DNA from: Pagrus major
Taxonomy: Eukaryota > Chordata > Actinopteri > Spariformes > Sparidae
Direction of reading: 5' to 3'
DNA length: 64,000 nucleotides
Assembly: GCF_040436345.1 (NCBI RefSeq)
Contig: NC_133219.1
Span: 23,596,709-23,660,708 of the forward strand
The translations under genes and the position numbers were made by a program. Every line of letters begins with the position of its first letter. Within the stretch, counting starts at the first letter, position 1. The notes below the pieces were generated by a model. That model searched no databases. It had not been told where the DNA came from and saw only the letters and a program-made list of their open reading frames with translations. This document shows, in pieces, positions 33,801 to 48,636 of this stretch.

Positions 33801-36800
33801 GTGTGAGATGTTGTACATCTACTTATGGACAAGAGGCTCGTGCTAATGACAGCACAGGATGTAAACAATAATGGCATCCTCCTTGGCTAGGCTGTAACAT
33901 TAGCTTAGTTAGCTTAGATATCTGGCCTCTCATTCATGAGTTGATGCAGGACTCCTTCTGCGCAGGGATACAGCCGGTGGGTGTAGTTTGGTGGAAAGAA
34001 AATAGTTCCAACATTAAAACAGGTTTTCTGGTTTATCTTGAGTAACTGGGTAAAGATTTCTGAAAAGAGACGTTGCTGCTGAGTTTTTCAAATATCATTT
34101 TTTGGGACTTTAAGCACTACAAGCCGAGTGCCATCAAGTGCCACTTTATTAGAGAGGGAAGACATCTCAACAGCCGATATCCCCAAAACTCAGTGACTCA
34201 CACCAAAACAATCTAGATGGATAAACAGATTAAAAGTTTCCACTGTTTGGAGTCTGAAGTCAAGTTGTACAACACAAAAACTCACTGAGATCGAAAATAA
34301 TGAAATCAGCTTAAAGTTAAACTTAAAGTACGTTGGCCTGTAGAGTTAAATATGGTCACATTACAAATGTAACAAACATCCCTCTGATGTATTCATTGAT
34401 GTACAGTAGTGACACTGCCATCCTACCTGCTGTCTATAGAGATGGAGAGGCTTTTGCAGAGAGGGGCGACTGTTTCTTTCTTCTCTCTGGTCGTGGTGGG
34501 AAGTGAAGCGGAAGAGGAGAAAATGGCTGGAGAGTTGTCTTTCACAGAGTCTGGAGGGGAGACCAGGACAAGGAGCAGGAAGAGGAGTCAGTCACACCTT
34601 GGAGGCTTTCCCGTTCTACAAATAAATACTTCCACTGTCTGTTTTGTGTTCAGATGCTTTGTTTACATCTTTGATTGTAATTGTAATTGGATTATAAAGC
34701 TGCAAGGAGGTCTGCGTTTCTCATCCTTCGTTATTTGACTGGACACTGAGCCTACAGTTGTGACGACATGTAGCAATTGAAATTGAATTGTAGCAACTAG
34801 GTTTGACTGCAACACACGCTCAATACATCAATAAATAAAATAATCCTGTCGATGCAAGAGAAACACTCAACCTCTGTACTCATGCACAAACACACATAAA
34901 CACAATCCAGGCCAGATCCCCTGCTGAGATGGATTAAAATTTAACTTTTTTTCTTACCAGGGAAAGAACAACAGGGAAGAGAGGGAGTGGGGGGTGAGGA
35001 GCAATGGTTTTCTCAATCTACTACAGGAGAAACAAGGGAGGACAGGTAAGAACTTAATCAAAGACTAGGGGAGGACAGTACAAGGGGGGTGACATGCCGT
35101 AATTTCTGACTCACTCTGTGGGAGAGACAAGGTCTTGCTTTTCATCAGCACTGCATTCCTTTCCTGCGGCTTCTGAGGAAACACATAATCATATTAACAT
35201 CAACAGCTGTAAATCATCCTGCTTGTGTTTCAAATATCAGATTGTTATGATTGTAACCCAACAAATTAATTCAATACTAGAGGCTATTTATGCCGAGGCT
35301 AGAACATTAAAGAGCCGCCCCCTCAGACACTCTTGTTGTACATCATCAGTTTGTGATGTTTGTCACATTCCAGGAGTTCCTTTGTCACCAAGTGTTGGAA
35401 TTTACTCTTCCTGTTGTACCGGCTTCCTCTTAACCTGCCTCAGCTCACTGGTTTATTTATTTCGTTGGCATTTTGCCTGTGTTAGGCGGCATAGCCAAGT
35501 GAGAGAGGAAGCACAGTAACAGATTTGTAACATTTCTAATGTGAACTTACTGCACTGGGAACACTGAGTGGGAAATCAAAGGTGATCACTAAAGTGTAGA
35601 GACAACATGAGAGTAACAGATTTTCAGTGAAGAGACTGTTAACTGTGTACTTAAAGGCAACCTGTGGAGTTTTTGACCACTAGAGATGCTATCAAGAGAT
35701 GTTTGTATTATGCAAGCGCACAAGGATGATGATGATGATGCAGATGGACAAGCTGGCTGTTGATGGTGTGACGCTTTTCTACCATTCAACACTTAGTTGA
35801 GGTAACATGCCATTAACAAAGGCAATGAAAAAGAAGACTGAGCTAGTAAACATATGTAAACAATGCAGGACTAGAAACATTTAAAGAATCAGCTCAGCAA
35901 ATATATTATGAGGACTGAAAGGCACTCATGTTTGTGACACACAAAATGTAGTTTTTGTTTGTAAATGTATCTTTTGTATATACAAGAAACCTCCACAGGG
36001 CAGCTTTAATTTTCCCCAAAATTAATAAACCTCTTCTAGAGCCACAAAAGATATAATTCACCTGTTTGCATACTGACCTGTATGCGTAAAATTGGTAGAA
36101 TGCCCCTTTAATGGTGAAAAAACACCATCTGAGAGATTGTCTGCCTCGTGAAATCATGCAATATTTTAACAGAAGCCCAATGTGAGTCTTAGATTCTTGG
36201 AAATAACTCAAACTGACTGAGGATTGTTTGTACCCTGGCTGTTATCCATGACAAAAAGTAGCCAGAGACATTCATCGTCTGTCCCCAGCAGCTGTTTTTA
36301 ATGTTCGTAAAGTAATTTAGAGTAAGTACTATCACTTGAAATCATTCATTATTCCTCCTTGTTGGTTTTGAGACCACATGAGTTGCGTGGTGTTGACAGT
36401 TACCTTCCCACAGGCTGCGACAGAATCTCTGCAGTTTTTATGGACATTCAGGAAACAGTCTACAGACAAAGGCAGATGAAATACAGGTTAGTTAACTGAT
36501 AGTAAACAAAATTAACACATCTCTGAGTTCAGTGTCAAACAGCCCTCCTCCTCCTGATCCATGTTGACTTTGTGAGAGGAAGAAAAATGACTTCACTTCA
36601 ACTGCTAAACAAAACATCAAGGCAGCACGTGCTAGGAGATTTACAAAAACCCCAAACAGTTCTGCCACCACAGACATCGAACAACAACAGCACTGACAGT
36701 ACAGCACTTACTGGAGCACTGCAACAGCTCTTTCCCAGAAACAGACTTATCACAGGCCACACAGAGAGCGGGACCAGATGGAGACACGGGAACAAACTGG

Positions 36801-39800
36801 TGTCCGTTAGCGGCTCCTGACTTCTCCTTTCCCTCCTTCATCTCTTTCCCCTTCACCTGCAACATGAGTCATAAATATTTTAAACTCACTCATTCATCTG
36901 ACATTTACTGCAGTTAATGCCACAACATGTGAACCACCAAAGTAGAAATAACGTGACTCCGAGCAGCAGGCAGGAAGAACATATAGCGATCGTCTTCTTG
37001 CTGAAACACACCTGTTAAAGTGCAGCTAGTGGAGATAAAGGGGCCTCTGAGCGAGCTTTTCTGTTTACTTTGTTAAGGTCCATGGAGACTGGCTGCTGTT
37101 GTGGGGGATCCCTCTGTGTATGTGTGTGATAGTGCAATGTTTATTTTCCTATCAAACTTCACAAGGAAGTCTAAGAGTGCATGTTTGTTATTTGACCGTT
37201 CATGTGCATCGTGTGTCTGTACATACATGGAAACATGTACTTGAACACACGCGCACGTGTTTATGAGATCAAAAATATACTATGGAATGTGTTTTGGGTC
37301 CTCACGCTGAGTGGAGGGGGGTCTACGCATTATGTAAGAGGATATTTTCACTGTGTCCCGTTGCTAAGGCCAGAGGAGAGGGAATTTTTTCCCTGGCCAA
37401 ATAAAGGCAGTGTGCACAGACAATGGCTCCCCAGCACAGGAATCCTGACCTGGCCTGTCTGAGAGGTGGTAAACCTTTTACTGTGCTACTCTGGGAGGCC
37501 TTTTAGCTCCGGCTTTTTTATATAAAGTTCAACTAAAGGAATTCAAGCATGCAGGGGAAACCTTAGCCAGCAGGAGTCATATTTTCCACTGTGTTGCCTC
37601 ACCTTGGTCTTGTTACGAGTGCTCGACATCCTGCTCTTGAGGAAGCTGAAGGTCCGGCTTACTTTGTACTTCTCGGACTCGACCTTAGACGGGATTATGT
37701 ATTTGTCCCACTCCTCATCCTCGATCCTGTTTAAGTGTAAATATTATAGTCAGCAATCATTGCAACTTCTCCTTTTTACTTTGGCCAGTGGAAGACTGTC
37801 GCATTCAAGCCCACCATGCACACTCTTGATAAAACTAATCTTTACTTTACTACTTTTAACATACAAGACGAGCTGGATTGGCGTCATGCTGGAATGAAAG
37901 AATGTCCAGACAGTCTTCCAGGACCCCCAGTCTACAGACTATTACTCTTAACAACATGCTTGGCATGCTTGGAAGTCATTATGGACTCTAGTGGATTCTA
38001 TTTATAGTGTGACCTTGTCAAGATGCAATTAATAACGTGTCAACTATTGACAGCAACTTATGCTCGTTACACTTAACATTCCAGGTCAACAGTGACAAAA
38101 CGTAAAGAAGAGAAACATGCAATGTCACATGAAACCTGTACTATGTCTAGACATAAAAGGTGTTAATATAATCTGCTGCTGAAAGTTCATACATGACCAC
38201 ATACAGCTGCAGAGAATCCATGTGGTTAATGGATGAGTTGGGGAGCAGTTTTACGACAGGGGTTAGAATGAGTTAAGCCACACATGCATGGCTGTGAGGC
38301 CATTTTGGTGAAAAACATACTCTTTGAGGAACTCTGTGAGGGTAAGATGTTGGAGTGATGCGCTGCTCTCCTCCTCTGCTGACTGGGCCCGCTTACGGAA
38401 ACCCAAAACCCTGCATGGATATAACACACCTCAGACCAGGTTTGTGTGTTTGGGCTCATCAGGAGACATCAAGATCACCTAAGATTAGAGTCTACAGACC
38501 ATTTCTGGGCTCAATAAAGTGTGTATGGAAATGAGGGATGACTACAGGTTTTACATGTGGATAGTCACATAGATGTTGTTTAGGTAAACCATATAATGTA
38601 GTAGCCAATTGCTTAAAGGTATACTTTGTAGAATATGGCCAGAATTCGAAGGTAGCACCAACATAGGAGGCAGCATATCCCCAGAGTAACCGACAACTGC
38701 TGCTCTTTGCTAGCTACCTTTGGCTAATTAACTCCTGGCTCAGTTAGCTGTAGAGCTGAGGCCCTAGACTATTTTCTGGATTGAACAAAGCCTCCAAGAA
38801 TGACTGAGGTCAGTTTGAGAACAGGGGATACATTACAGAGGTGATTTACAGCAGCTCTGACCAAGGCTATGACTTCAGGGATGACAAGATATTTTGGGAC
38901 TTTGTTTTGTTCATTAAACACAACACAACTGAGTATAGACAGCTTTGCCATAACGTCAACACTGTTGATTCTTCAAACACCTTTGATAATGTTAACTTTT
39001 TAAATGTTTTATACCAAAATTCTGGCCATATCTTACAAATTGCTCCTTCAATGCAGAGGCAAAATCCACATTTTGTAAACATTCTATGGATATTGACCTT
39101 GTGAGGGACGAAATGGTCGGTGAGTTTGTTCAGGCTAGTGTTGTGAATATTGTAGTATTAATATGATCTATTCTAATGCAATAATCTGATGATCTAATAC
39201 GATAATCTAATTGCCTAATATGATCTTTATAAAATGTTTCCTCTGTTAGCAATGCATGGTTATTAGCAAAATGTATTAGCACGTGATACATTTATGAGGC
39301 AGTGAGATGAAATCAGCTGTAAAATGAATATGGATGGTGGCAGATATGAAATGACAACAAAATAAGCAAAACGAGTCACATGGTATGATTGTCAAGCAAA
39401 TGTTAATTCAGTACACCTGTGATCTATAAGCAGGATACATACTACAATATGTACACAAAGCAAATTAAGTATCATTGATGTTCCTGAGGTCTGGAGTCCA
39501 GGAACAGCCTGAGATTTGTTGTTTACTCAGGGTTATTTTGAGGTTGCAATCAGAGCGTATTCTGGCCCTCGGCCTTGCTACAGGAAGTATGTCACATCCT
39601 GCACACTCAGACCCCAACCACAAGCTTTATACTGGGGATACACATTCAAACGCACACATACACACATGCAGGCCCAGCTAGGCCAATCTCAAACTGCTGG
39701 TCAACACTGATGCCTAAAAAAAGGGAGGAACATGTGAGCACAGTTGAGTGTATGCTCATGAAATGACACTAGTTTTACCTCTTTTCTCTGGGAGTCTCAG

Positions 39801-42800
39801 TCAGGCTGAATGCTCTCTGCTCTGTAGGGTAGAGTAACAAGGACAGGCAGATGAGAAAGGCAGAAATACATGTCAATAAAAATGAAGACATTATTGCAGA
39901 TTAAAAGTGAATCAGCCCAGAGCATAGAAAACCACCATCCCCGATCAGAATTGAGTTAGAAGCAAATACAAGAACCCCTGAAAGAATCTGGATCCAGCCG
40001 ACCCCAACAGAGAAAGAACAAACAAAGCACAAGAGTTTTGCCTTGAAAAACCAGATGACACCGAATATGGAAAATTAAAACCAAGAGGGAAACAAAATAT
40101 GTACCCGAGTCGAAACAAAACAGAACCCTCAGAGTAGAAACAAGTCCTCCTCCAGATGATCTATGAGAGTTACGTAGAGAGTATTTTTTCCAAAGCCTCA
40201 GGATATTAAAAAAACATGCAGTCTTAAAGATTCAGACCTCTACTTATCGGTCATTATATGAATAATTGTTTGAATGACTATTGTTTCATTACTAAGATAT
40301 AAAAAAAAGACTTTGGAGAAAGTCTGCTCTTGATCTCACAGCATTTCAAAATAATAATGTTCTTCTCTGAGACAGTGGTTTGTGCATTTCACATCATGCG
40401 TGCTGCACTCACCACCAAAAACTAAATCTCACCACAGACACAGAGCTGCACAGTTTGGGCCACAATGAGAAACATCATTGTTTTGCACAACTGTGTGATC
40501 AAAATATCTGGGGAAATCATTTTTAATCAGTTCACTGCAGTTTTTCCATCATGGATAAAAATACTTTTAAATTACACTGGATCACGAAAAACTTTAAATA
40601 CACAAGATATGCCTTTCAGTTGTGATAACCACCAGTTTATCCCACAGCTCACCAGAAAAAAGAGTGAAAAGACACGCTGTTATTTATCCACAGGCCAACC
40701 AGCAGTGTATAAGTTGCTGTTTTTCGACGTTGCTCTTGTACTTACTAACTTGGTTGAGACGAGAGAGGGATTTAGAGAGAGATAAAGCTTGGAGTAGAGA
40801 ACGACTGCCGCCGCTGAATGCACCATCTACATGGGACAAAGCATGGCCTTAATGCTGCGCACTCGCTTGAGTAGTGGAGCCTTATCAAAGCAGAGCTGAC
40901 ACTAAACACATATACACTTATAAAGAGGTTCAGTTGATTTATGACACCTGTCTGGTCTGCCCCCTGTTAGTGGCACATGTGTCCATTCAGCTGACTCCTG
41001 GGAACAGAGAGGTCACAGGGGCAAAAGGGGTCACAGTTCACTCACCTTCTGCCAGGTCGCCGATGGTTGCGTCTCGGTTTAGCAGCGGCCGTGACGGCTT
41101 TGCCTTGGGGGAGGAGTAGGAGTAGGAGCGCAGGCGGACCTCGGCCTCCTCTGGGTTCTGGGTGAGAAAGCAGATCAGAAGGAACGGATCAGGCAGGACA
41201 CACTCTCTTCATATAAGTGACTTTTTGTTCACATTATTGATCTATCGACAGTCTGGGCTCATCAGCTCATGATTGGCTGTTATTGTGTCATGTTATGACA
41301 TGAGTTTTAGCGCTTTATCATGCTTGTGATGCGTTTTTTACAATAAAATCTGCTGCCAAAAATGTTTTATTTGATAACTGAATTAGAGAATGACACAGCA
41401 GGTCCATTCAGCACATCATGGCTCAGTGGAAACAGAAGACAAAAGTGACCTGCTCAACTGTCAACTGAAGATAAAAGTCAAAATGTGTCTGTTTAAAGAA
41501 GTAGACAATCAGTAGGAATAATCCAAAAAGTTTTTAAATCTCTTGTCTAGAGGGCAGTATGGTCATAATACAGTGTTTTAATTAACTGATTGGAATAAAG
41601 AAGTGTTTGCTGTCTCAGGACACAACACCTTTAGTGACGGTGTACCTTGGTAGACTGGTGTGTGCTGTCAGAGTGTGTGCGATTAAAGTCTGGTGACGTG
41701 TCGAAAGAATCCCTCTCCTCTCCTGAGCTGGTTCGCAGGATGGCCTGCTGCTTTAAAGATGCGCAGGGGTACGAATGTCCCAGTATGTCGTCTTCTCCGC
41801 TGTCACACTCCAGACTAGGACTGTTCACACACACACACACAAGCACAGATGCAGATGCAGGATTAAAAAAAAATCAAAAGTAGTATGCAAGTATGATCAT
41901 AATGCGTCAAATTTAAATCCTAAACTCAGGCACACTATAAGATAATGTGCTGACTTTGTGTCTGTGATGACCTCCATCATTTTGCACAGATAAGTCAAGA
42001 TGAACTTGAATGACCTTAAAAATCACAGTGGGCAGTCATCAAGGCCAAGTCCAGGCTACACTCAGACTTTAAACTGTGCAGTATTTTGCCGGCTTCATTG
42101 CTCACAGAGGAGATCCTACAGCACTGAGGAAACTGGAAGGAATGTTCAGCAACTTCAACACACAAACAGCTCAATTGTGTCCAGGCTTCCTGTCACTTTC
42201 CGCACCTACACCGACTACAATCGCTGCGCAAAACGTCACGAAATGCTGTTGCCGAAATTCCACACAGATGATGCTCGGCTGTCTTTGTCTGGGTCAGTCA
42301 CTGGAATGTTTTTTGGTTCTTGTTAACAAGAGCACACAACAAGTTTATGAATGAGTCCACTATAATTGTGTTTTATCCTCTCACTTAAATAAAAACACTA
42401 GGCCAGTTGTGAGCCACATTAATAGTTTCATAAATAGTGAGTGCCTTTGTTGTCCCTTATTCAATAATTAACAGGAATAGAGTCCTACCTCAGGCCCCGG
42501 CTCGTCTCTGTCAAGCTGCATCCTCTGCGATTCAAAGCAGGAGAAACTGGCAGCGCCTGACGCCTCAGTGCTCCCTCGAACAAGCGGAAGGGGGAAGCCA
42601 GTGGGGAGGAAGGGATAGACGGGGAGGAAGCAAGGGGAGAGGGAGAGACACGAGGGGAAGGCTCCCTGTGATTCTCCAGGCCGGAGCCTTGGATTCGCCT
42701 GTCGCCGATTCGCGGTGAGGATGGGTGCCGGTTCTGGGAGCAGTTTCTCAAGTCAGGGGGATTCATGGAGAGGGGGTGCCAGCGTGGGCTGCCAACATGG

Positions 42801-45800
42801 GGCATAGGGCTCACCTCCTCCTCCTCCCCTGGAGAGCGGTATTTAATGTCAGCGTCATCAACCTGGAACAGAAAAGCGAGAAAGTGAAGGAACCATTTCA
42901 CAGGCTGGTTTGTGGCTCCTGGAACGGAACATTTTACATCATATGAGCCGAAATTGTAACGTTATAAACATTATATAACTGACTCACATTGTATATTTTT
43001 ACCTACACTGAATGGAACAAAAGACTCACCTGGTCAACCAGCATGGTGTTGGCGTACACTCGGTCTTTGCCATGTATCATCGCTGACAATCTGGCAGCTG
43101 CTGCCAGAGTCGGGGACGAGGCCTGGTTCTCCCTTATGGGCTGGCTTTTCTCTACAGCAAGGAGGGGGGAGCCACAGAGAGCGAGAGAAAGAGAGAGAGA
43201 GAGGGGATTTTTCAATATTACATTTGGTTTCCACAGCAACACCAAATAACTTCTCACAAACACGGGAAGTGACATAGACATCCTGGGCAGTTGCATGTCA
43301 TTGTTCAGGACCAACAGTCTCTGTGCGAGTGTGTATGTGTCTGTCTGGCTCTTTGCACACACACGTGAATGGGTGTGTGAGTGGGCATCTGTAGCCATGT
43401 TTCTTCCCCGCCCTGCCGTCGATACGGTGGGTCAGTGGAAATAACTCCCAGTGAGCACACAGTAGCATTGAGAGGAACCCTTTGGACACAGTAGAGTCAC
43501 TGTGAGCAGCAGCCTGGCTTTTTGCTGTTTAACAGGGGAAAACAGTCCTGCTCTCAAAACACACACACACACACACAACTCCCTCTGCACAAAACACAGC
43601 CGCTCCACAACACAATTTCTGAGAAAGTATTTCAGGTAAGAAACAACCTACAGATGTGAGCTACTAGCCAGAGCACTCCTTACAACAAACCTTTGAGGAG
43701 ACCCTTTTTTTTATTTTGTTAGGCTTATTTGCAAGATTTAATTAAATATACAAAACTAAATAAACAGACAAAAAGACAAATACACACTTTTATACTACAA
43801 GTCCAACTCAGTAACATGTAAATGTCATTGTAGACGTAAAGCATAAAAACGTTAAAATAAACAGTTTAAGCAGTTTTTGGTGCCCATACAGTATAAATTG
43901 CATGTCTGTGTACTACATATAGTATATGCATAGGTACAGGTGATGTACATAATCTTTTAAATTGAATGCTCATGATGCACTGTCCTGAATAAAACAGTAG
44001 TATTGAATATTAGCTTGGAATCATGTGATTTGATCAGAAGCACCAGGATCAGCAGGTTTGATTCTTCCAAAGTCATAAATGAACCAAACTGTAGAGCCAA
44101 ACATGGACAAAAGAGCTTTTAAAATGCTCAGTAAAAAAGTTCCATAATGATGATAATGTACACGTGTGAGGGAGCCCCCCTATCCCAGGACAGAGAGACG
44201 GAGAAGGAGGGAGGTTTCTTCTTCCTCTGGGGACTTTACACTACTTACAGTGGCTTGCAAAAGTATTCATACCCCTTGAACTTTTCCACATTTTGCCACA
44301 TAACAACCATAAACGTAAATGTATTTTATTGGGATTTTATGTGATAGACCAACACAAAGTGGTGCATAATTGTGAAGTGGAAGGAAAATGATACATGGTT
44401 TTCAAATTTTTTTACAAATAAAAAACTGAAAAGTGTGCCGTGCAAAAGTATTCAGCCCCCTTTACTCTGATACCCCTAAATAAAATCCAGTGCAACTAAA
44501 AGCTTTCAGAAGTCACCTAATTAGTAAATGGAGTCCACCTGTGTGTAATCTATTCTCAGTATAAATACAGCTGTTCTGTGAAGGCCTCAGAGGTTTGTCA
44601 GAGAACATTAGTGAACAAACAGCATCGTGAAGCCCAAGGAACACACCACACAGGTCACGGATAAAGTTGTGGAGAAGTTTAAAGCAGGATTAGGTTATGA
44701 AAAAATATCCCAAGCTTTGAACATCTCACGGAGCACTGTTCAATCCATCATCCGAAAATGGAAAGAGTATGGCACAACTGCAAACCTACCAAGACATGGC
44801 CGTCCACCTAAACTGACAGGCCGGGCAAAGCCGAGCATTGATCAGAGAAGCAGCCAAGAGGCCCATGGTAGCTCTGGAGGAGCTGCAGAGATCCACAGCT
44901 CAGGTGGGAGAATCTGTCCACAGGACAACTATTAGTCGTGCACTCCACAAATCGGGCCTTTATGGAAGAGTGGCAAGAAAAAAGCCATTGTTGAAACAAA
45001 GCCATACGAAGTCCCATTTGCAGTTTGCCACAAGCCATGTGGGGGACACAGCAAACATGTGGAGGAAGGTGCTCTGGTCAGATGAGACCAAAATTGAAGT
45101 TTTTGGCCTAAATGCAAAACGCTACGTGTGGCGGAAAACTAACACTGCACATCACCCTGAACACACCATCCCCACCGTGAAACATGGTGTGCTGTGGGGA
45201 TGCTTTTCTTCAGCAGGGACAGGGAAGCTGGTCAGAATTGATGGGAAGAATGGGCAAAAATTTCAGTCTCTAGATCATCTGTCATTGCAGCGAAAGGTGG
45301 TTCTACAAAGTATTGACTCAGGGGGGCTGAATACTTTTGCACGCCACACTTTTCTGTTTTTTATTTGTAAAAAAATTTGAAAACCATGTATCATTTTCCT
45401 TCCACTTCACAATTATGCGCCACTTTGTGTTGGTCTATCACATAAAATCCCAATAAAATAAATTTATGTTTGTGGTTGTAACGGGACAAAATGTGGAAAA
45501 GTTCAAGGGGTATGAATACTTTTGCAAGCCACTGTATGTTGTTTCACCATACAGAGTGAAAAGCCAAGTGAGGCATTGCGATAGTGATTTTGAGCTATAT
45601 TAATAAATTGCCTTGACTTGACTTTTACATAGAAAAGCTTAAGTGCAGTCCATTCATGTAAAGTTCCAAATGTACAGTAGTTCACATTGTGTGTTAAAGT
45701 ACAAAATAGTGTATGAGTTTTCTATCTGACTTCTCAGCAACACACTCACTGTGTGGCCTGTGTAGTTATTTTGATTGTATTTTTATTTTACTAATTATTT

Positions 45801-48600
45801 TTATTTTATCTATTAAATCATCTGGCATCACTGCAAAGTTTTACAGGTTTTACAAACATGACTGTTATTTTAAATTATTTTAATCTTTATCAAATTATCC
45901 AATGTTTTTAATGGTTTAATGGTCCCATTGTGGGACTACTTTTACTACAATATTTCTCCTTGTTATGGTGTCTCCTTTTCTTTGTTTTGTCTGACTCAGT
46001 GTCATTGTAAATGAGGGTCACCTGTCAATGATCTCTTGAGGGATCAATAAGGGTTGATTGATTTACTGATCGTTTGAAATGTGTCTCCATCTCTTCAATG
46101 ATGAATTTCTTGCTGTACTATTGCTGAACAGAAACATGTGATCCCTTTCTCTCTGATTCACTCCAACTATAATCAACATCATCAAATTTCAAGGAACTCA
46201 CCACACAACAACTCATGAGCGGCGAAAAATAACAGCCCCCTCAGTGCTTCAGTGGAAGCACACAGACACAGTTTACAGTTAAGGTCAGCGGCTCACAGGT
46301 ATGACAGCAGTATGCATTTGAAGTGCAGCAATGGAAAGGGGGTTTCACAATCTGCATAGCATTCACTAGAAAAAAACTCACCACATTAGCATACCACAAC
46401 AACAGTGCAGTACTCATCACACTAACCACAAGAGGCAGCCTCATTAGCTCAGTTATATTATTACGTCCCTAATGACAGTCTCACCTTCCGCTGGCCAACA
46501 ATGCCAGCCGTGCAAAAACATGTCTTTGGCACTGCTGCTTCCATCTAAACTCCTCAAGCAGATATTAAACTGAGACTCAACAGTCCTCTTAAAAAACTCA
46601 TCCATAGTTTATACATCGTTGCCAAGCTGCCAGCACCGCAGTGTAGGAGGAGAGAAGTCCAGCATTTGTAGCAGAGAATAAATCAGACCAACAATTGGCT
46701 GTGCTTCCTGTAGGCGGTGAGTCCAATAAATCTGAGAGGCAACAGGGAGACACTGATGAGGACACCAGATGATCCCTGTTCCATCCAAACGTGAAGCTGA
46801 ACCACTGCAGGATGCACAGAGCTTGGACTGCATCATATCTCCCAGAACTTAAATGTACTGTGAGTAACTACCGCCTGAAATCTGGAGAAATATATCAACA
46901 TTACAACCTGTTCTTCCGCCGTTCAAAAGAACTTCTGCATCCTCTTAGTTCCACATGAATGCATAACACTGTATACAGATCCATAATACCTGCACAAAGT
47001 CACGTTAGACCTTCTACTCTGTATTGTAGAATTAGCTTGAGTCCAACATAAAATCCAGAAAAGGGGGTCAGATCTTGGATGATGGTCAAACCACTGTTTG
47101 AAAGCAGATACTGTTTCATATGAGCCCACTTAAGGAGCTTGACAGACAGGACTAATAGTTAAGGTTCTGGGCCAGGTCCAAAGCCACAGCTGGCTGCCAC
47201 GGGCCCGATCATTCACACACCTCTGACCCATAAACGCCGCCTCAGTGAACATTACTGTCAGGGGCTACGATCTGTGTTTAACATTAGTTAACTGGGGGAA
47301 TAACAGAGAAGCAGGGAGTTCATATTACTAACAAGTTAGAGCTGCACAAAATCAATCTCACTGCCGGAGAAGCTGTCGTTTTATCGCTGAGGCAGAGAGC
47401 GCTGTCCGCAGGTTGCCACTTCAAAAAAGGTTTTCAGGAACGTGGAACAGTGCGTGGGGCTATTTGTATAGGATTTCTGCTCAGAGAAGGTATATTTGGA
47501 TGTGATGTGATATTCAGAGCATGTCCCTGAGAGAGAGCCAACCTTATACAGTAGCAGTGCCTGAAGAAAAAGAGACAGCTCAAGCTTTACAGAGAGCCAG
47601 ACAAAGACCGCAGTCACTGCCAGGTTTCCAGACCAGGGCAGTTAAACGCAGAGAGTGACCCTTCAACCCCATGCACACCCCTGGGAGAGAGAGATCGAGG
47701 AAGGCAGGATGGAGGAGGAGGGGTGGTGATGGTGGTGGTTCACAAGGGCCCTTTCTCAAGGTTTTCTCTCTGTGGAAGCTGCTGGTGTGATAAAAATGGC
47801 AAAACAAAAAGATAAACAGAGCGTCATAATTGTTGATCATGTAAACACCTCGGCTTGTTTATTGTGAGTATTAATGGATTATTTATCCATGCTCTCCCTT
47901 TTTTATGACGCAAGTCTCTTTTTAAGCACCACACTAAACAACTGTCACCATGGAGAGAGCTGGGAGAAATTAGGAGCAGAGTGAAACAACAAGCTGAGTC
48001 TAAAAGAATCACAACAGAAGGTGGTATTACCTCCCAAAGAGGAGAGGTAATTGTTCAACTTCAGTGCTCGTGGAGGGCCGTTTAAATCATTAAAACAATT
48101 GTCCACCAAAATCCACAAACCAACTATGAGTTATGACACCTGCAGTCAAACATCCTGGTCCAAGCATCACACTGTCCGTTCTTTCTGTGTTTACATTCGA
48201 GTGCGTCACCCGGCCCGAGAGATCCAGGAAGAGGTAAACCCAGAGCGAGCAGCGATCAGTCCTCAGAGTGAAGAAATAAACTTGTGCACACCTGAAATCA
48301 CATTTCACTTTGCAGGTGCATTGTTACACCAGGGCTGTTTGACTTCTGAAAATGTCCAAATCCACCTCGAGAGAATATGGACAGTTTAAAAAAGTTTATA
48401 TAGCGCTGCTATTTCTGCTCTGCAGGCCAACAGCACAGACAGGCCAGTGTGGATAAAATTTGCAGATGTCAATCACAATTAAGAAGCAATAACATGGATA
48501 ATCTTGCAGAGTTTATGGTGAAAGATGAGGAAAAGAGCACTGGAGCTGAGCCATGACACAGACATGGCAGTAACTTGATCTTCCTCTGTCTCTGTCTCTG

Positions 48601-48636
<36 letters not shown>

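Noticed and set aside
34950-35025. Possible arhgef28 exon ([15 protein letters not shown], donor GTAAGAAA) between 35115 and 34550
   Set aside because: It enters in the wrong phase after the exon at 35115 (stop codon), and skipping it gives a perfect join (CA|A|AC TCT) that matches the human protein.
44627-45380. Tc1 transposase as an active gene
   Set aside because: Frameshift near 44.83 kb and loss of two of three catalytic residues.
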